From positions 1 to 32,788 of the forward strand of contig QHXY01000025.1 of NCBI GenBank assembly GCA_003223145.1: DNA of 32,788 nt, written 5' to 3'. Under the pieces are notes generated by a model, which saw nothing but the letters and a program-made list of their open reading frames with translations, had not been told where the DNA came from and did no database searches. The position numbers and the translations under genes are program-made. The DNA is from Acidobacteriota bacterium. GTDB taxonomy: Bacteria; Acidobacteriota; Polarisedimenticolia; Gp22-AA2. Within the stretch, counting starts at the first letter, position 1; the number at the start of each line of letters is the position of its first letter. Shown one piece after another: positions 18,290 through 32,215 of the stretch.

Positions 18290-18928
18290 ATGCTTCCCGT
18301 GGACATCGTCAACCCGTCCATCGATGAGTACCTGCGCCGCGTCGCCCCCTCCGGCGAGGGAGTGCCCCTGGAGATGGAGCGTCTCGCCGACCGCCGGCAT
18401 TTTCCGATCGTCGGTCCGCTGGTGGGTCGCCTGCTTTTCCTCCTGGCTCGATCGATCGGCGCCCGTGACATCTTCGAGTGCGGCTCCGGGTTCGGTTACT
18501 CCGCCTACTGGTTCGCCCAGGCGCTGCCCGACGGCGGCCGGGTCGTCCTGACCGAGGGGTCGGCGGAGAACTGCGCCAGCGCGCGAGGGTTCCTGAGCCG
18601 CGCCGGTCTGATGGACAGGGCGGCGATCGAGAAGGGGGACGCCCTGGAGATCCTGCTGCGTCATCAGGGTCCCTTCGACATCATCTTCTGCGACATCGAC
18701 AAGCGCGACTACCCACGCGTCTATCCCCTCATGAAGCCGCGCCTGCGGGCCGGCGGCCTGTTCATCTGCGACAACATGCTCTGGTCGGGTCGCGTCGCCG
18801 ACGCCGATCGTCAGGACGACGACACGCGCGGGATACGCGAGCTGACGCGTCTCCTGTACGCCGACGACGATTTCCACACCAGCATCGTGCCCCTGCGGGA
18901 CGGCGTGAGCATCAGTCTCAGGCTCTGA
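18290..18928 (+). CDS. Class I SAM-dependent O-methyltransferase
   Basis: RHFPIVGPLVGRLLFLLARSIGARDIFECGSGFGYSAYWFAQALPDGGRVVLTEG...FDIIFCDIDKRDYPRVYPLMKPRLRAGGLFICDNMLWSGRVAD. Start may instead be GTG 18299 (see findings). Confidence 0.88.
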   Translation: MLPVDIVNPSIDEYLRRVAPSGEGVPLEMERLADRRHFPIVGPLVGRLLFLLARSIGARDIFECGSGFGYSAYWFAQALPDGGRVVLTEGSAENCASARGFLSRAGLMDRAAIEKGDALEILLRHQGPFDIIFCDIDKRDYPRVYPLMKPRLRAGGLFICDNMLWSGRVADADRQDDDTRGIRELTRLLYADDDFHTSIVPLRDGVSISLRL

Positions 18929-18944
18929 CGCGGGTGTACGCCAC

Positions 18945-19454
18945 ATGAGCGCGGGCCTCGGGGGCGGCGGGATCCTCCTTGGGGTGATCTCGGACACCCA
19001 CGGGCTGGTGCGACCCGAGGCGCTCCGGGCGCTGCACGGGTCGCAGCTGATCGTGCACGCCGGGGACATCGGCGGACCCGAGGTCCTGCAGACGCTACGC
19101 AGCGTGGCCCCGGTGGTCGCCGTCCGCGGGAACAACGACCGGGGGCGCTGGGCCGACCGCCTCAAGGGCACCGAAATCGTCCAGGTCGGTGACGTCCGCC
19201 TCTATGTCCTGCACAGCATCCGCGAGCTGGATCTCGACCCGGCGGCCGCCGGCTTTCGGGCCGTCATCAGCGGTCACTCGCACCGTCCCTCGGTGGAGGA
19301 GCGCGAGGGTGTGCTCTACCTGAACCCGGGAAGCGCCGGCCCCAGGCGGTTCTCCCTGCCGATCGCTCTGGCGCGCCTGCGCGTCCGCGCGGGTCTGCTT
19401 GAAGCGGAGATCTGCGAATTACCGGTCCCGTCGAAGCGCCCGATCATTTCTTAG
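18945..19454 (+). CDS. YfcE/MJ0936-type metallophosphoesterase
   Basis: GVISDTHGLVRPEAL, VHAGDIGGPEVL, VRGNNDRG, VISGHSHRPSVEEREGVLYLNPGSAGPRRF. Confidence 0.92.
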   Translation: MSAGLGGGGILLGVISDTHGLVRPEALRALHGSQLIVHAGDIGGPEVLQTLRSVAPVVAVRGNNDRGRWADRLKGTEIVQVGDVRLYVLHSIRELDLDPAAAGFRAVISGHSHRPSVEEREGVLYLNPGSAGPRRFSLPIALARLRVRAGLLEAEICELPVPSKRPIIS

Positions 19455-19466
19455 GAGGGAGCGAGC

Positions 19467-19835
19467 ATGATCGACCACGCAGTCCTGCGGGTCAAGGATC
19501 TCGGGAAGAGCCGCCGTTTCTATGTCGCGGCGCTGGCGCCGATGGGGTATCGGGTGCTGAAGGAATTCCCGGGCTTCGTTGGCCTGGGGGCGGGGGACAA
19601 GACCGACATCTGGATCGGGCAGGCCGAGCCGACGACCACGGGCGTGCACCTGGCGATCGCGAGCCGCGATCGCAGGACCGTCGACGCGTTTCACGCCGCG
19701 GCCCTTAAGGCGGGCGGGAAGGAGAACGGTGCTCCCGGCGTGCGCGCTCACTACCATCCGCACTACTACGGGGCCTTCGTCATCGATCCCGACGGGAACA
19801 ACATCGAAGCCGTCTGCCACGACGCCAACGGCTGA
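19467..19835 (+). CDS. VOC (glyoxalase/bleomycin-resistance-like) family protein
   Basis: MIDHAVLRVKDLGKSRRFYVAALAPMGYRVLKEF...HYHPHYYGAFVIDPDGNNIEAVCH; AGGAGGGAG before ATG. Confidence 0.9.
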   Translation: MIDHAVLRVKDLGKSRRFYVAALAPMGYRVLKEFPGFVGLGAGDKTDIWIGQAEPTTTGVHLAIASRDRRTVDAFHAAALKAGGKENGAPGVRAHYHPHYYGAFVIDPDGNNIEAVCHDANG

Positions 19836-19863
19836 GGGCCCGCGGCGGCTCAAGGGGGGACCT

Positions 19864-22050
<2,187 letters not shown>

Positions 22051-22151
22051 GCTCGTCTCCGGGTCTCCACTATCCGGGCGGGATTGTATCCAGTCGGGCC
22101 CCGGCGAAGCAAAAGGCCGGCGCAAGGCGCGCAAATCCTGGCGCCGGAACC

Positions 22152-23105
22152 TCAGGGACGAGCGGCGAACAAGCGAAGCAGGCGGCTCTCGACCGCCTCG
22201 AGGGAGAGGGAGCTGCGGGCGGGGCTGTCGTCCGGCGCCACGCGGTAGAGACGCGACTCCAGCGAGTCGTCGCCGGTGTAGGTCCAGCGGCCGCCGCCGT
22301 CGGTCTCCATCCGGTCGAACTCGGCGGCGATGTCGGAGAGATCGAAGCGCGTCCCGCGCGGCGGCGTGACGGTCTCGAACCAGGAGAAGATCTGGAACGC
22401 CATCTCGAACAGCCAGCGGCCGTCCAGGCGCGTGGCCGTCAGCACCCGGTGGTGGCGGGCCATGTTGAACCGCGCCATCTCGTCGAGCGGCTCGCTCGCT
22501 TCGATCACCGTCAGATGGGCCGCATCGTGCTCGCGCACGCGGGCCACGTCCTTGATCCGCATCATCGACTTCATGTAGGAGGCCAGGCGCCCCGACCAGA
22601 GTCCCTTATAGGCGGCCGCCCCGTCGAGCAGATCCGGGAGCATCGCGAGGAGACGGTCGTAGACGATCTGGTAGCGCTCATGCTCGGGCAACCCGTGGAT
22701 CTCGGACGCGATGGGCGATCGACGCTCGTCGTCGAAGGCGGTCACCACGCAGTCGAACTTGAACGCGTCCGGGGTGGTGAACTCGCCGAAATCGCCCGTG
22801 CGCGCGGCCTGCATCAGCACCTTCTCGTGCCGCAGCGCCTCGTCCGGGCGCAGGACGGCGTAGACCGACAGGAGACCGTCCGTGTCGAAGTGGTTGTTGG
22901 TGACGAGGGAGACCCCCCGGAGCCAGTCGGCGCGTCCGGGATCGCGCGCGAGCTTCAGCGCCATCTCGGTCGACGTGTCGGCCTTGAGATGAGGGGGGCT
23001 GCGGTTGCCGGGCCAGTGGCTGAGGTTCAATCCGCCATCGACGACGCCGTCCACGCTGAGGAACGGGACGCTGTTCAAACGCTCGTCATAGAAGGTGAAG
23101 ATCAT
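22152..23105 (-). CDS. Conserved-looking protein of unknown function (317 aa)
   Basis: [55 protein letters not shown]...[21 protein letters not shown]; protein-like composition, good promoter upstream. Confidence 0.78.
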   Translation of the reverse strand: MIFTFYDERLNSVPFLSVDGVVDGGLNLSHWPGNRSPPHLKADTSTEMALKLARDPGRADWLRGVSLVTNNHFDTDGLLSVYAVLRPDEALRHEKVLMQAARTGDFGEFTTPDAFKFDCVVTAFDDERRSPIASEIHGLPEHERYQIVYDRLLAMLPDLLDGAAAYKGLWSGRLASYMKSMMRIKDVARVREHDAAHLTVIEASEPLDEMARFNMARHHRVLTATRLDGRWLFEMAFQIFSWFETVTPPRGTRFDLSDIAAEFDRMETDGGGRWTYTGDDSLESRLYRVAPDDSPARSSLSLEAVESRLLRLFAARP

Positions 23106-23126
23106 GACCCCGCCCGGAGACAGCGG

Positions 23127-23155
23127 ACTATACCGTGTCGCGCCGACCGCCGCAA
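23127..23155 (-). promoter_or_regulatory. Sigma70-like promoter TTGCGG-N17-TATAGT for the 22152..23105 gene
   Basis: Minus strand -35 at 23155..23150, -10 at 23132..23127, start codon at 23105. Confidence 0.6.
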
Positions 23156-23179
23156 ATCTCTCGGGAGAAATCTCTCGGG
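23154..23179. repeat. Direct repeat AAATCTCTCGGG x2, 14-bp period
   Basis: Exact 12-bp copies at 23154-23165 and 23168-23179, between two divergent -35 boxes. Confidence 0.85.
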
Positions 23180-23194
23180 TGATTGACTCACCCG
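23176..23194. promoter_or_regulatory. Operator-like inverted repeat CGGGTGA-N5-TCACCCG overlapping the -35 box
   Basis: Perfect 7-bp arms at 23176-23182 and 23188-23194. Confidence 0.6.
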
Positions 23195-23211
23195 GGGGGG
23201 TAGGCTAGAGT
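23183..23211 (+). promoter_or_regulatory. Sigma70-like promoter TTGACT-N17-TAGAGT for the NTF2/SnoaL-like gene
   Basis: -35 at 23183-23188, -10 at 23206-23211, start codon at 23223. Confidence 0.65.
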
Positions 23212-23222
23212 ACCGCCCCGAG

Positions 23223-23837
23223 ATGGCCGCGCGCCTCGAGCCCGCCGTTGTCCCTCCGAAAGCTCGTCATGTCCCGGTTGCAGCGACCATTGCGGTCTGC
23301 GCCGCGCTGGGGGGACTCCTTTCCGTCCTGGAGGGATGTCACCCGGGGAACGCCGACAGTGAGGCGATCCGCGGTCTGGTCGCGAAGGAGGTCGCGGCGA
23401 TCAACGCCAAGGATCTGCCGGCGCTGTCGGAGATCTGGTCGAAGGACAAGGACATCCTCCTGTTCGACGTGCCGCCGCCGGGCCGCTTCCAGGGGTGGGA
23501 CCGGATCGGGCCGCTGTGGAAGGGCTTCTTCGACAAGGTCTCCGACGTCCACCTGTCGGTCGACGCGGTCCAGGCGACGAGCGACGGGACCCTCGCGTTC
23601 GCGACCTACGACTGGGCGATGACCGGACGGCTCGGGTCTTACGCCCTCGACGACCGGGGGCAGGCGACGGCGATCTATCGCAAGGAGGGCGGCCAGTGGA
23701 GGCTGGTGCATGCCCATTTCTCGCCGGTCCCCCCGGCGCTGGCGGGAGAGCCGGCGCGCGGAGCGGCGTCACCCGGAGCGACTGGAATAGGCGAGCCCTC
23801 CGGGCCGGCCCCCGGGCGGGCGGGAAACCGGCCCTGA
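23223..23837 (+). CDS. NTF2/SnoaL-like (DUF4440-type) protein with N-terminal hydrophobic segment
   Basis: IRGLVAKEVAAINAKDLPALSEIWSKDKDILLFDVPPPGRFQGWDRIGPLWKGFFDKVSDVHLSVDAVQATSDGTLAFATYDWAMTG...RKEGGQWRLVHAHFS. Confidence 0.85.
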   Translation: MAARLEPAVVPPKARHVPVAATIAVCAALGGLLSVLEGCHPGNADSEAIRGLVAKEVAAINAKDLPALSEIWSKDKDILLFDVPPPGRFQGWDRIGPLWKGFFDKVSDVHLSVDAVQATSDGTLAFATYDWAMTGRLGSYALDDRGQATAIYRKEGGQWRLVHAHFSPVPPALAGEPARGAASPGATGIGEPSGPAPGRAGNRP

Positions 23838-23908
23838 CGCGGCCGTGTGCATCCTGGTCGACGGCGACGTATGTTTAGCGCAGAGCAGGCGGCCGGAGGT
23901 GTGACGGC

Positions 23909-26551
23909 GTGACCAGGAGGATCGAAGTCGTCAAGGAGGTCCTGCCGAACGGCGTCACCGTCCTGGCGGCGTCGGATCACGCCTCACCGGTCGTCGCGAT
24001 CAATCTGTGGGTCCGGGCGGGCTACTTCGATGAAGAGGACCGCGAGGTCGGCATCTCGCACGTCATCGAGCACATGTTCTTCAAGGGGACGCCGGATCGC
24101 CCGCGGTCGGATCAGATCGCAACCGAGATCAAGGCGCTCGGCGGCGAGCTGAACGCCGGCACCTATTACGACTCCACCAACTATTACGTCGTCCTGCCGT
24201 CGGAAAACTTCCGGAAAGGCCTGGAGATCCAGGCCGACGCCCTGATGCATCCCCTGTTCGAAGCGCAGGAGCTGAAGCGCGAGATGGAGGCGGTCCTGCA
24301 GGAGGGGCGCCGGAAGATCGACACGCCCGGCGCGTACGCTCTCGAGATGATGTTCCGCGAGATGTTCGAGGCGCACCGCATCAGACGGTGGCGCATCGGG
24401 GGTGAACCGGAGCTGAGGGCGCTGACGCGGGACGACCTGCTGGCGTACTTCCAGAGCCACTACGTTCCAGAGCGCATCATCCTGTCGGTCGTCGGGGACG
24501 TGAAGCCGTCCGAGGCGATCGAGGCGGCGCATCTGTACCTGGGGGGCATGCCCGCCCGTCCGGGCGCCACGCTCGGCTCGCCGCCCGAGCCGACGCAGAC
24601 GCGCTTCAAGAGCCGCCGCCTGGCCGGAGACATCAAGCGGTCCTACCTGGTGGTCGGGTATCACACGCCGCCGGTCCTGACCGACGACGACCTGGCCCTG
24701 CGCCTTCTGGCGTACGTGCTGGGAAGCGGCCAGGCGTCCCGGCTGTACCAGGGCGTCAAGGAGCACGCCGGCCTGGTCGATTCGATCGGCTCGTCGCTCG
24801 ACGCGTTCCGCGACATCGGCGTCCTGACGATCATGGCCGAGCACGATCCGAGGCACGGAGCCGCCGCCATCCGGGCGATCCAGGGGGAGATCGAGCGGCT
24901 GCGCCGCGAGCCGCCGTCGCGCGCCGAGATGGAGCGGGCCCGCGCCGCCATCGAGTTCCGCTACCACCAGAGCCGTTCCGAGGTCCTCGGCCAGTCCTCG
25001 ATCCTGGCCTACTACGAATCCCTCGGCGGCCATCACCTGGCCGAAGAGCTGGTGGACAAGCTCCAGAAAGTCGCCGCGGAGGACGTGCTCCGTGTGGCGC
25101 AGGCCCATCTCGCGCTGGAGAACGCCACCCTGCTCGAGTATGTTCCGGAGCCGGCCGCCGCCGCTCGCCCCGCGGCGGATCCTGCAGAGCTGGCGGCCGA
25201 GCTCAAGAAGACGACACCGGCCGCGCCTCCCGCGGAGACATCCGCGGCGCGGCCGGCGGCCGCGGCGTCGGTCAGCCCGCCGCTGGCCCGCGTCACACGA
25301 GCCGGCGACAGCCAGGGAGTGTCGCGCCACCGCTTCGACTCCGGGCCGGTCCTTCTCCACGAGCGGCGCAGCGAGCTGCCGCTCGTCACCTTCTGCGTGG
25401 CGTTCCGCGGCGGTCGCTCCGGCGAAGGGCGGGAGAGCTCCGGCATCACCCGGTTGATGCAGGCGACGATGCTCAAGGGAAGCACGGCCCGCGACGCCCG
25501 CCAGGTGGCGCTCGAGATCGAGGGTCTCGGGGCGTCGATCGACAGGCTGATCGACGAGGACTACTTCGGATTCGCTCTGAGCATCCTGTCGAAGCATGCG
25601 CGCCGGGGCTGGGAGGTGCTGACCGATCTGATCCGGCGCCCGGCTCTGCGTCACGAGGAGATCGAGAAGGAGAGGGCGCTGCAGCTCGCGGCGCAGGAGA
25701 GTATCAAGGATCAGTCGCTGCCCTACACCTTCCAGCTCTTCCGGCAGGCGGCGTTCGGGAGCCACCCGTACGCCCTGCCTTCGTTCGGACTGGCGGTTCC
25801 CGTCCAGTCCATGAAGCGGGAGAACCTGGTCCGCTGGCACCGCGCCATGGTTCGCCCGGCGACGATGGTGGCGGCCGTGGTCGGGGACATGGAGGAGGCG
25901 GAGGCGATCGACCTGATCGGATCCTCCATCGTCGACTGGGTGCAGGAGGGCCATGGCGAGAAGGATCCTGGTCAGCTCGTCGCCTGGGGAGCATCGGAAA
26001 TCGTCGAGACCCGCCGCAGGCAGCAGACCGCCCAGGTGATCGGTTTCCCCACGCCGGGCCTGCAGACGCCGGAGCGCTTTCCGCTCGACGTCGTCCAGGC
26101 GGTGACTTCCGGTCTGGGCGGCCGCTTCTTCGAGGAGATTCGGGGCAAGCGCGGACTGGCCTACGCGGTGCACGCGTTCAACTACCACAAGGTGGCCGGT
26201 GGCGCGTTCGCCGTCTACCTGGCCACCTCGCCCAGGGACGAAGCGGAGGCCCGGCGCTTCCTGTTCCAGGAGATCGCCAGGCTGCGTCACGAGGGGCCGC
26301 GCCGCGACGAGATCGAGCGGGCCGTTCGCTTCGTTCGCGGCACGCACGCCATCACGCTGCAGAACAACGTCCAGCGCGCCTACCGTTACGCGGACGCCGA
26401 GGTGCGCGGCATCGGCATGGAGGCGGTGCAGAGTTACCCGGAACGGATCATGGCCGTCGGCTTCGACGAGGTGCGCGACGCCGTCTGGCGCCACCTCGAC
26501 CCCGACCATTGCGCCATGGGCGTGCTCCGGGGCGAACTCATCACTCCCTAG
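23909..26551 (+). CDS. M16 family metallopeptidase, two-lobed single chain
   Basis: Lobe 1: VGISHVIEHMFFKGTPDR (HxxEH); lobe 2: SSGITRLMQATMLKGSTARD without HxxEH; Ala/Pro-rich linker between. GTG start with GGAGGT upstream. Confidence 0.92.
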   Translation: MTRRIEVVKEVLPNGVTVLAASDHASPVVAINLWVRAGYFDEEDREVGISHVIEHMFFKGTPDRPRSDQIATEIKALGGELNAGTYYDSTNYYVVLPSENFRKGLEIQADALMHPLFEAQELKREMEAVLQEGRRKIDTPGAYALEMMFREMFEAHRIRRWRIGGEPELRALTRDDLLAYFQSHYVPERIILSVVGDVKPSEAIEAAHLYLGGMPARPGATLGSPPEPTQTRFKSRRLAGDIKRSYLVVGYHTPPVLTDDDLALRLLAYVLGSGQASRLYQGVKEHAGLVDSIGSSLDAFRDIGVLTIMAEHDPRHGAAAIRAIQGEIERLRREPPSRAEMERARAAIEFRYHQSRSEVLGQSSILAYYESLGGHHLAEELVDKLQKVAAEDVLRVAQAHLALENATLLEYVPEPAAAARPAADPAELAAELKKTTPAAPPAETSAARPAAAASVSPPLARVTRAGDSQGVSRHRFDSGPVLLHERRSELPLVTFCVAFRGGRSGEGRESSGITRLMQATMLKGSTARDARQVALEIEGLGASIDRLIDEDYFGFALSILSKHARRGWEVLTDLIRRPALRHEEIEKERALQLAAQESIKDQSLPYTFQLFRQAAFGSHPYALPSFGLAVPVQSMKRENLVRWHRAMVRPATMVAAVVGDMEEAEAIDLIGSSIVDWVQEGHGEKDPGQLVAWGASEIVETRRRQQTAQVIGFPTPGLQTPERFPLDVVQAVTSGLGGRFFEEIRGKRGLAYAVHAFNYHKVAGGAFAVYLATSPRDEAEARRFLFQEIARLRHEGPRRDEIERAVRFVRGTHAITLQNNVQRAYRYADAEVRGIGMEAVQSYPERIMAVGFDEVRDAVWRHLDPDHCAMGVLRGELITP

Positions 26552-26641
26552 CGATCACGGATATCCCCTGCCCCGTCGCCGAGAACTTTCCGGTGCCGCG
26601 TAGCGCGCCTCGTGATCCGGCGCGATCTCGGGCTTCGCGTG

Positions 26642-28480
26642 TCAGAAGCCGGGTGCTGGTGAGGGCGCCGGTGCCGGCGGAACCGGCGGAGGCTCCGGTG
26701 GCGCAGGAGAAGGTGAGGGCTCGGGGGCGGGCGGTGGTCCGGGCTCCGGAGCCGGTGCCGGAGCGGGCGACGGCTCGGGTGCCGGCGCAGGTCCGGGAGC
26801 GGGCGCCGGCCCGGGCGTGGGAGCGGGGGCAGGGGCCGTCGGCGGCTGCGGCGCGGGCTCCGGATGCTCGGGCGCGGGCGGCGCGGTCTCCGGGGCTGGC
26901 GCCGTCTCCTCCTGGACGGGCTTCGGGTGCCTGCGAAGATCACCCGCGATGCGCTTGACCTCCACGCGGCGGTTCTTGTCGCGGCCCTCCTCGGTCTCGT
27001 TGTCGGCGATGAAGTTGGTCGCGCCGTACCCCTTCGCGACGGCCCGCTTGGGGTCGATGCCGTGATTCTTCAGCCACTCCTTGATCACCTCGGCCCGGCG
27101 CTGGGCGATGTTCCGGTTGCTGGCGGCGCTTCCCTTGCTGTCGGTGTAGACGCCGATCTCCACGCTGACGTCGCTCCAGTACTGTAGTGCGTCGACCAAG
27201 AGCTGCAGCCAGGCGTCGGAGCCTGGATACAGCTCGATCCCCTGCGCGAACTTGACGTTCTGGAGGACCTGCGGATCCGGTTTGTCGAGCCGCACGCGCG
27301 GACAGCCCTCCTTGTCGATCTTCTGGCCCTTCGGGGTGTCGGGGCACTGGTCGAGGCCGTCCAGGACCTTGTCGCCGTCGGAGTCGTGCGGGCAGCCCTT
27401 GTCATCGACCGTGGCGCCGGGAGGCGTGTGCTCGCACTGGTCGATGCCGTCGAACACGCCATCGTTGTCGGCATCGTGCGGACAGCCGGCGGTCGGGCTG
27501 TCCATCGGATCGACGACGGCCCCCTTGGGTGTGTCCGGACACTTGTCGATGCCGTCCCAGACGCCGTCGTGGTCGCTATCGGTCGGGCACCCTTCGACGT
27601 TGACGATCGCCCCCTTCGGCGTGTCGGGGCACTTGTCGGCGCCATCGGGCACGCCGTCTCCGTCGGTGTCGAGCGGGCAGCCGGCCTCGTCAACCGGCCA
27701 GCCGCGCGGGGTGTCGGGGCACTTGTCGAGCCCTTCCAGCACACCGTCCTGGTCGAGATCCCACGGGCAGCCGTTGCGCGAGTCGACCAGAGCGCCCTTC
27801 GGAGTGTCGGGGCAGCGATCGATCAGGTCCGGCACACCGTCGCCGTCCGAATCGGCGGAGCCGCCGGCGCCCCCGCCGCCGCCGAACACCCAGGTCAGAC
27901 CGGCGCTCAGGTGCTCATTGTGGTAGATGTCGAGCCGCTCGTACTCGGTCGTGAACTCGGCGCGCAGCGCCATGTGCGGCAGGAGGCGCATGCGGATGCC
28001 CCCGCCCAGCGTGATCGGATAGCCCCGCACGTTCCCCTGCTCGTTCGTCCCGAATTTCGGGTCCGCGGCGTAGGTCACCAGGCCGTAACCGAAAACGACG
28101 TAAGGCTTCAGGCGGCGCCGGACGTTTCTCGGGTTGATCACGAACCGGAAGTTGTACGAGTCGGAAGTGAACGTGCGCGACGGCTTGACGAAGAAGACCG
28201 ACGCATCGTTGAGAAGCGTGCTGTTCTCGTCCTTCAAGTGCGAGTTGGCGGCGGTCCGGTACTGAAGCTCCAGCTCGTACGCCGGCTTCCAGTACCAGCC
28301 GAAGCGCAATCCGTACTCGTTGACGTTGTCGATGCCCAGCTCTTTCGAGTAGAGAGCGCTTCCGAGCAGGAAGCCGGTCTCCCAGGTGCCCTTCTTTTCT
28401 TCCGCCAGGGCGGGAGCGGCGAGGAGCGCCGAGACGAGGAGCGCCGGCGCAACCACCCGGACCACCGGCCTTCTTCCCAT
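26642..28480 (-). CDS. OmpA family outer-membrane protein with beta-barrel-like N-terminus, thrombospondin type 3 repeats and C-terminal Pro/Ala-rich tail
   Basis: Signal peptide MGRRPVVRVVAPALLVSALLAAPALAEE; six DxDxDGxxDGxDxCPDTPxGxxVDxxGCP repeats; OmpA-like VEIGVYTDSKGSAASNRNIAQRRAEVIKEWLKNHGIDPKRAVAKGYGATNFIADNETEEGRDKNRRVEVKR. Confidence 0.92.
   Translation of the reverse strand: MGRRPVVRVVAPALLVSALLAAPALAEEKKGTWETGFLLGSALYSKELGIDNVNEYGLRFGWYWKPAYELELQYRTAANSHLKDENSTLLNDASVFFVKPSRTFTSDSYNFRFVINPRNVRRRLKPYVVFGYGLVTYAADPKFGTNEQGNVRGYPITLGGGIRMRLLPHMALRAEFTTEYERLDIYHNEHLSAGLTWVFGGGGGAGGSADSDGDGVPDLIDRCPDTPKGALVDSRNGCPWDLDQDGVLEGLDKCPDTPRGWPVDEAGCPLDTDGDGVPDGADKCPDTPKGAIVNVEGCPTDSDHDGVWDGIDKCPDTPKGAVVDPMDSPTAGCPHDADNDGVFDGIDQCEHTPPGATVDDKGCPHDSDGDKVLDGLDQCPDTPKGQKIDKEGCPRVRLDKPDPQVLQNVKFAQGIELYPGSDAWLQLLVDALQYWSDVSVEIGVYTDSKGSAASNRNIAQRRAEVIKEWLKNHGIDPKRAVAKGYGATNFIADNETEEGRDKNRRVEVKRIAGDLRRHPKPVQEETAPAPETAPPAPEHPEPAPQPPTAPAPAPTPGPAPAPGPAPAPEPSPAPAPAPEPGPPPAPEPSPSPAPPEPPPVPPAPAPSPAPGF
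27294..27862 (-). repeat. Six tandem thrombospondin type 3-like Ca-binding repeats within the OmpA protein
   Basis: Translated repeats DSDGDGVPDLIDRCPDTPKGALVDSRNGCPW / DLDQDGVLEGLDKCPDTPRGWPVDEAGCPL / DTDGDGVPDGADKCPDTPKGAIVNVEGCPT / DSDHDGVWDGIDKCPDTPKGAVVDPMDSPTAGCPH / DADNDGVFDGIDQCEHTPPGATVDDKGCPH / DSDGDKVLDGLDQCPDTPKGQKIDKEGCPR. Confidence 0.9.
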
Positions 28481-28586
28481 CCCCGTCGACCCCGCACAGA
28501 CACGCAAACCCGGACACCCGGCGCGCAGGAGCTGTGCCTGCGCGGGATCCGAGCGATGAATTCTTGGGCAACCTGAAAGGCGGCGC

Positions 28587-28616
28587 ATCCTAGCACACGC
28601 TTTTTCGGGCTGTCAA
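28587..28616 (-). promoter_or_regulatory. Consensus-like sigma70 promoter TTGACA-N18-TAGGAT for the OmpA/TSP3 gene
   Basis: Minus strand -35 TTGACA at 28616..28611, -10 TAGGAT at 28592..28587, start codon 28480. Confidence 0.7.
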
Positions 28617-28674
28617 CGCTCGTCCCGCGGAAGTTCGGCATCCACTGCGGGTTACGTACAGCGGCCCCGGTCGG

Positions 28675-32161
<3,487 letters not shown>

Positions 32162-32215
32162 GACGGCGGGCCGGCGCGCCCCGGGGTGAACGGACACACG
32201 ACGCAGGAGAGACGA

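Noticed and set aside
23984-26509. 841-aa minus-strand ORF
   Set aside because: Mirror frame of the M16 peptidase; no recognisable motif and biased composition.
26553-26617. GATCACG...CGTGATC inverted repeat between convergent M16 and OmpA genes as a terminator
   Set aside because: Only 7-bp arms with about 51-nt loop and no U-tract; insufficient for a terminator call.
26645-26935. Low-complexity GGGxCCGG-type DNA considered as a repeat array or CRISPR-like element
   Set aside because: It encodes the Pro/Ala-rich tail of the OmpA protein; no regular repeat-spacer structure.
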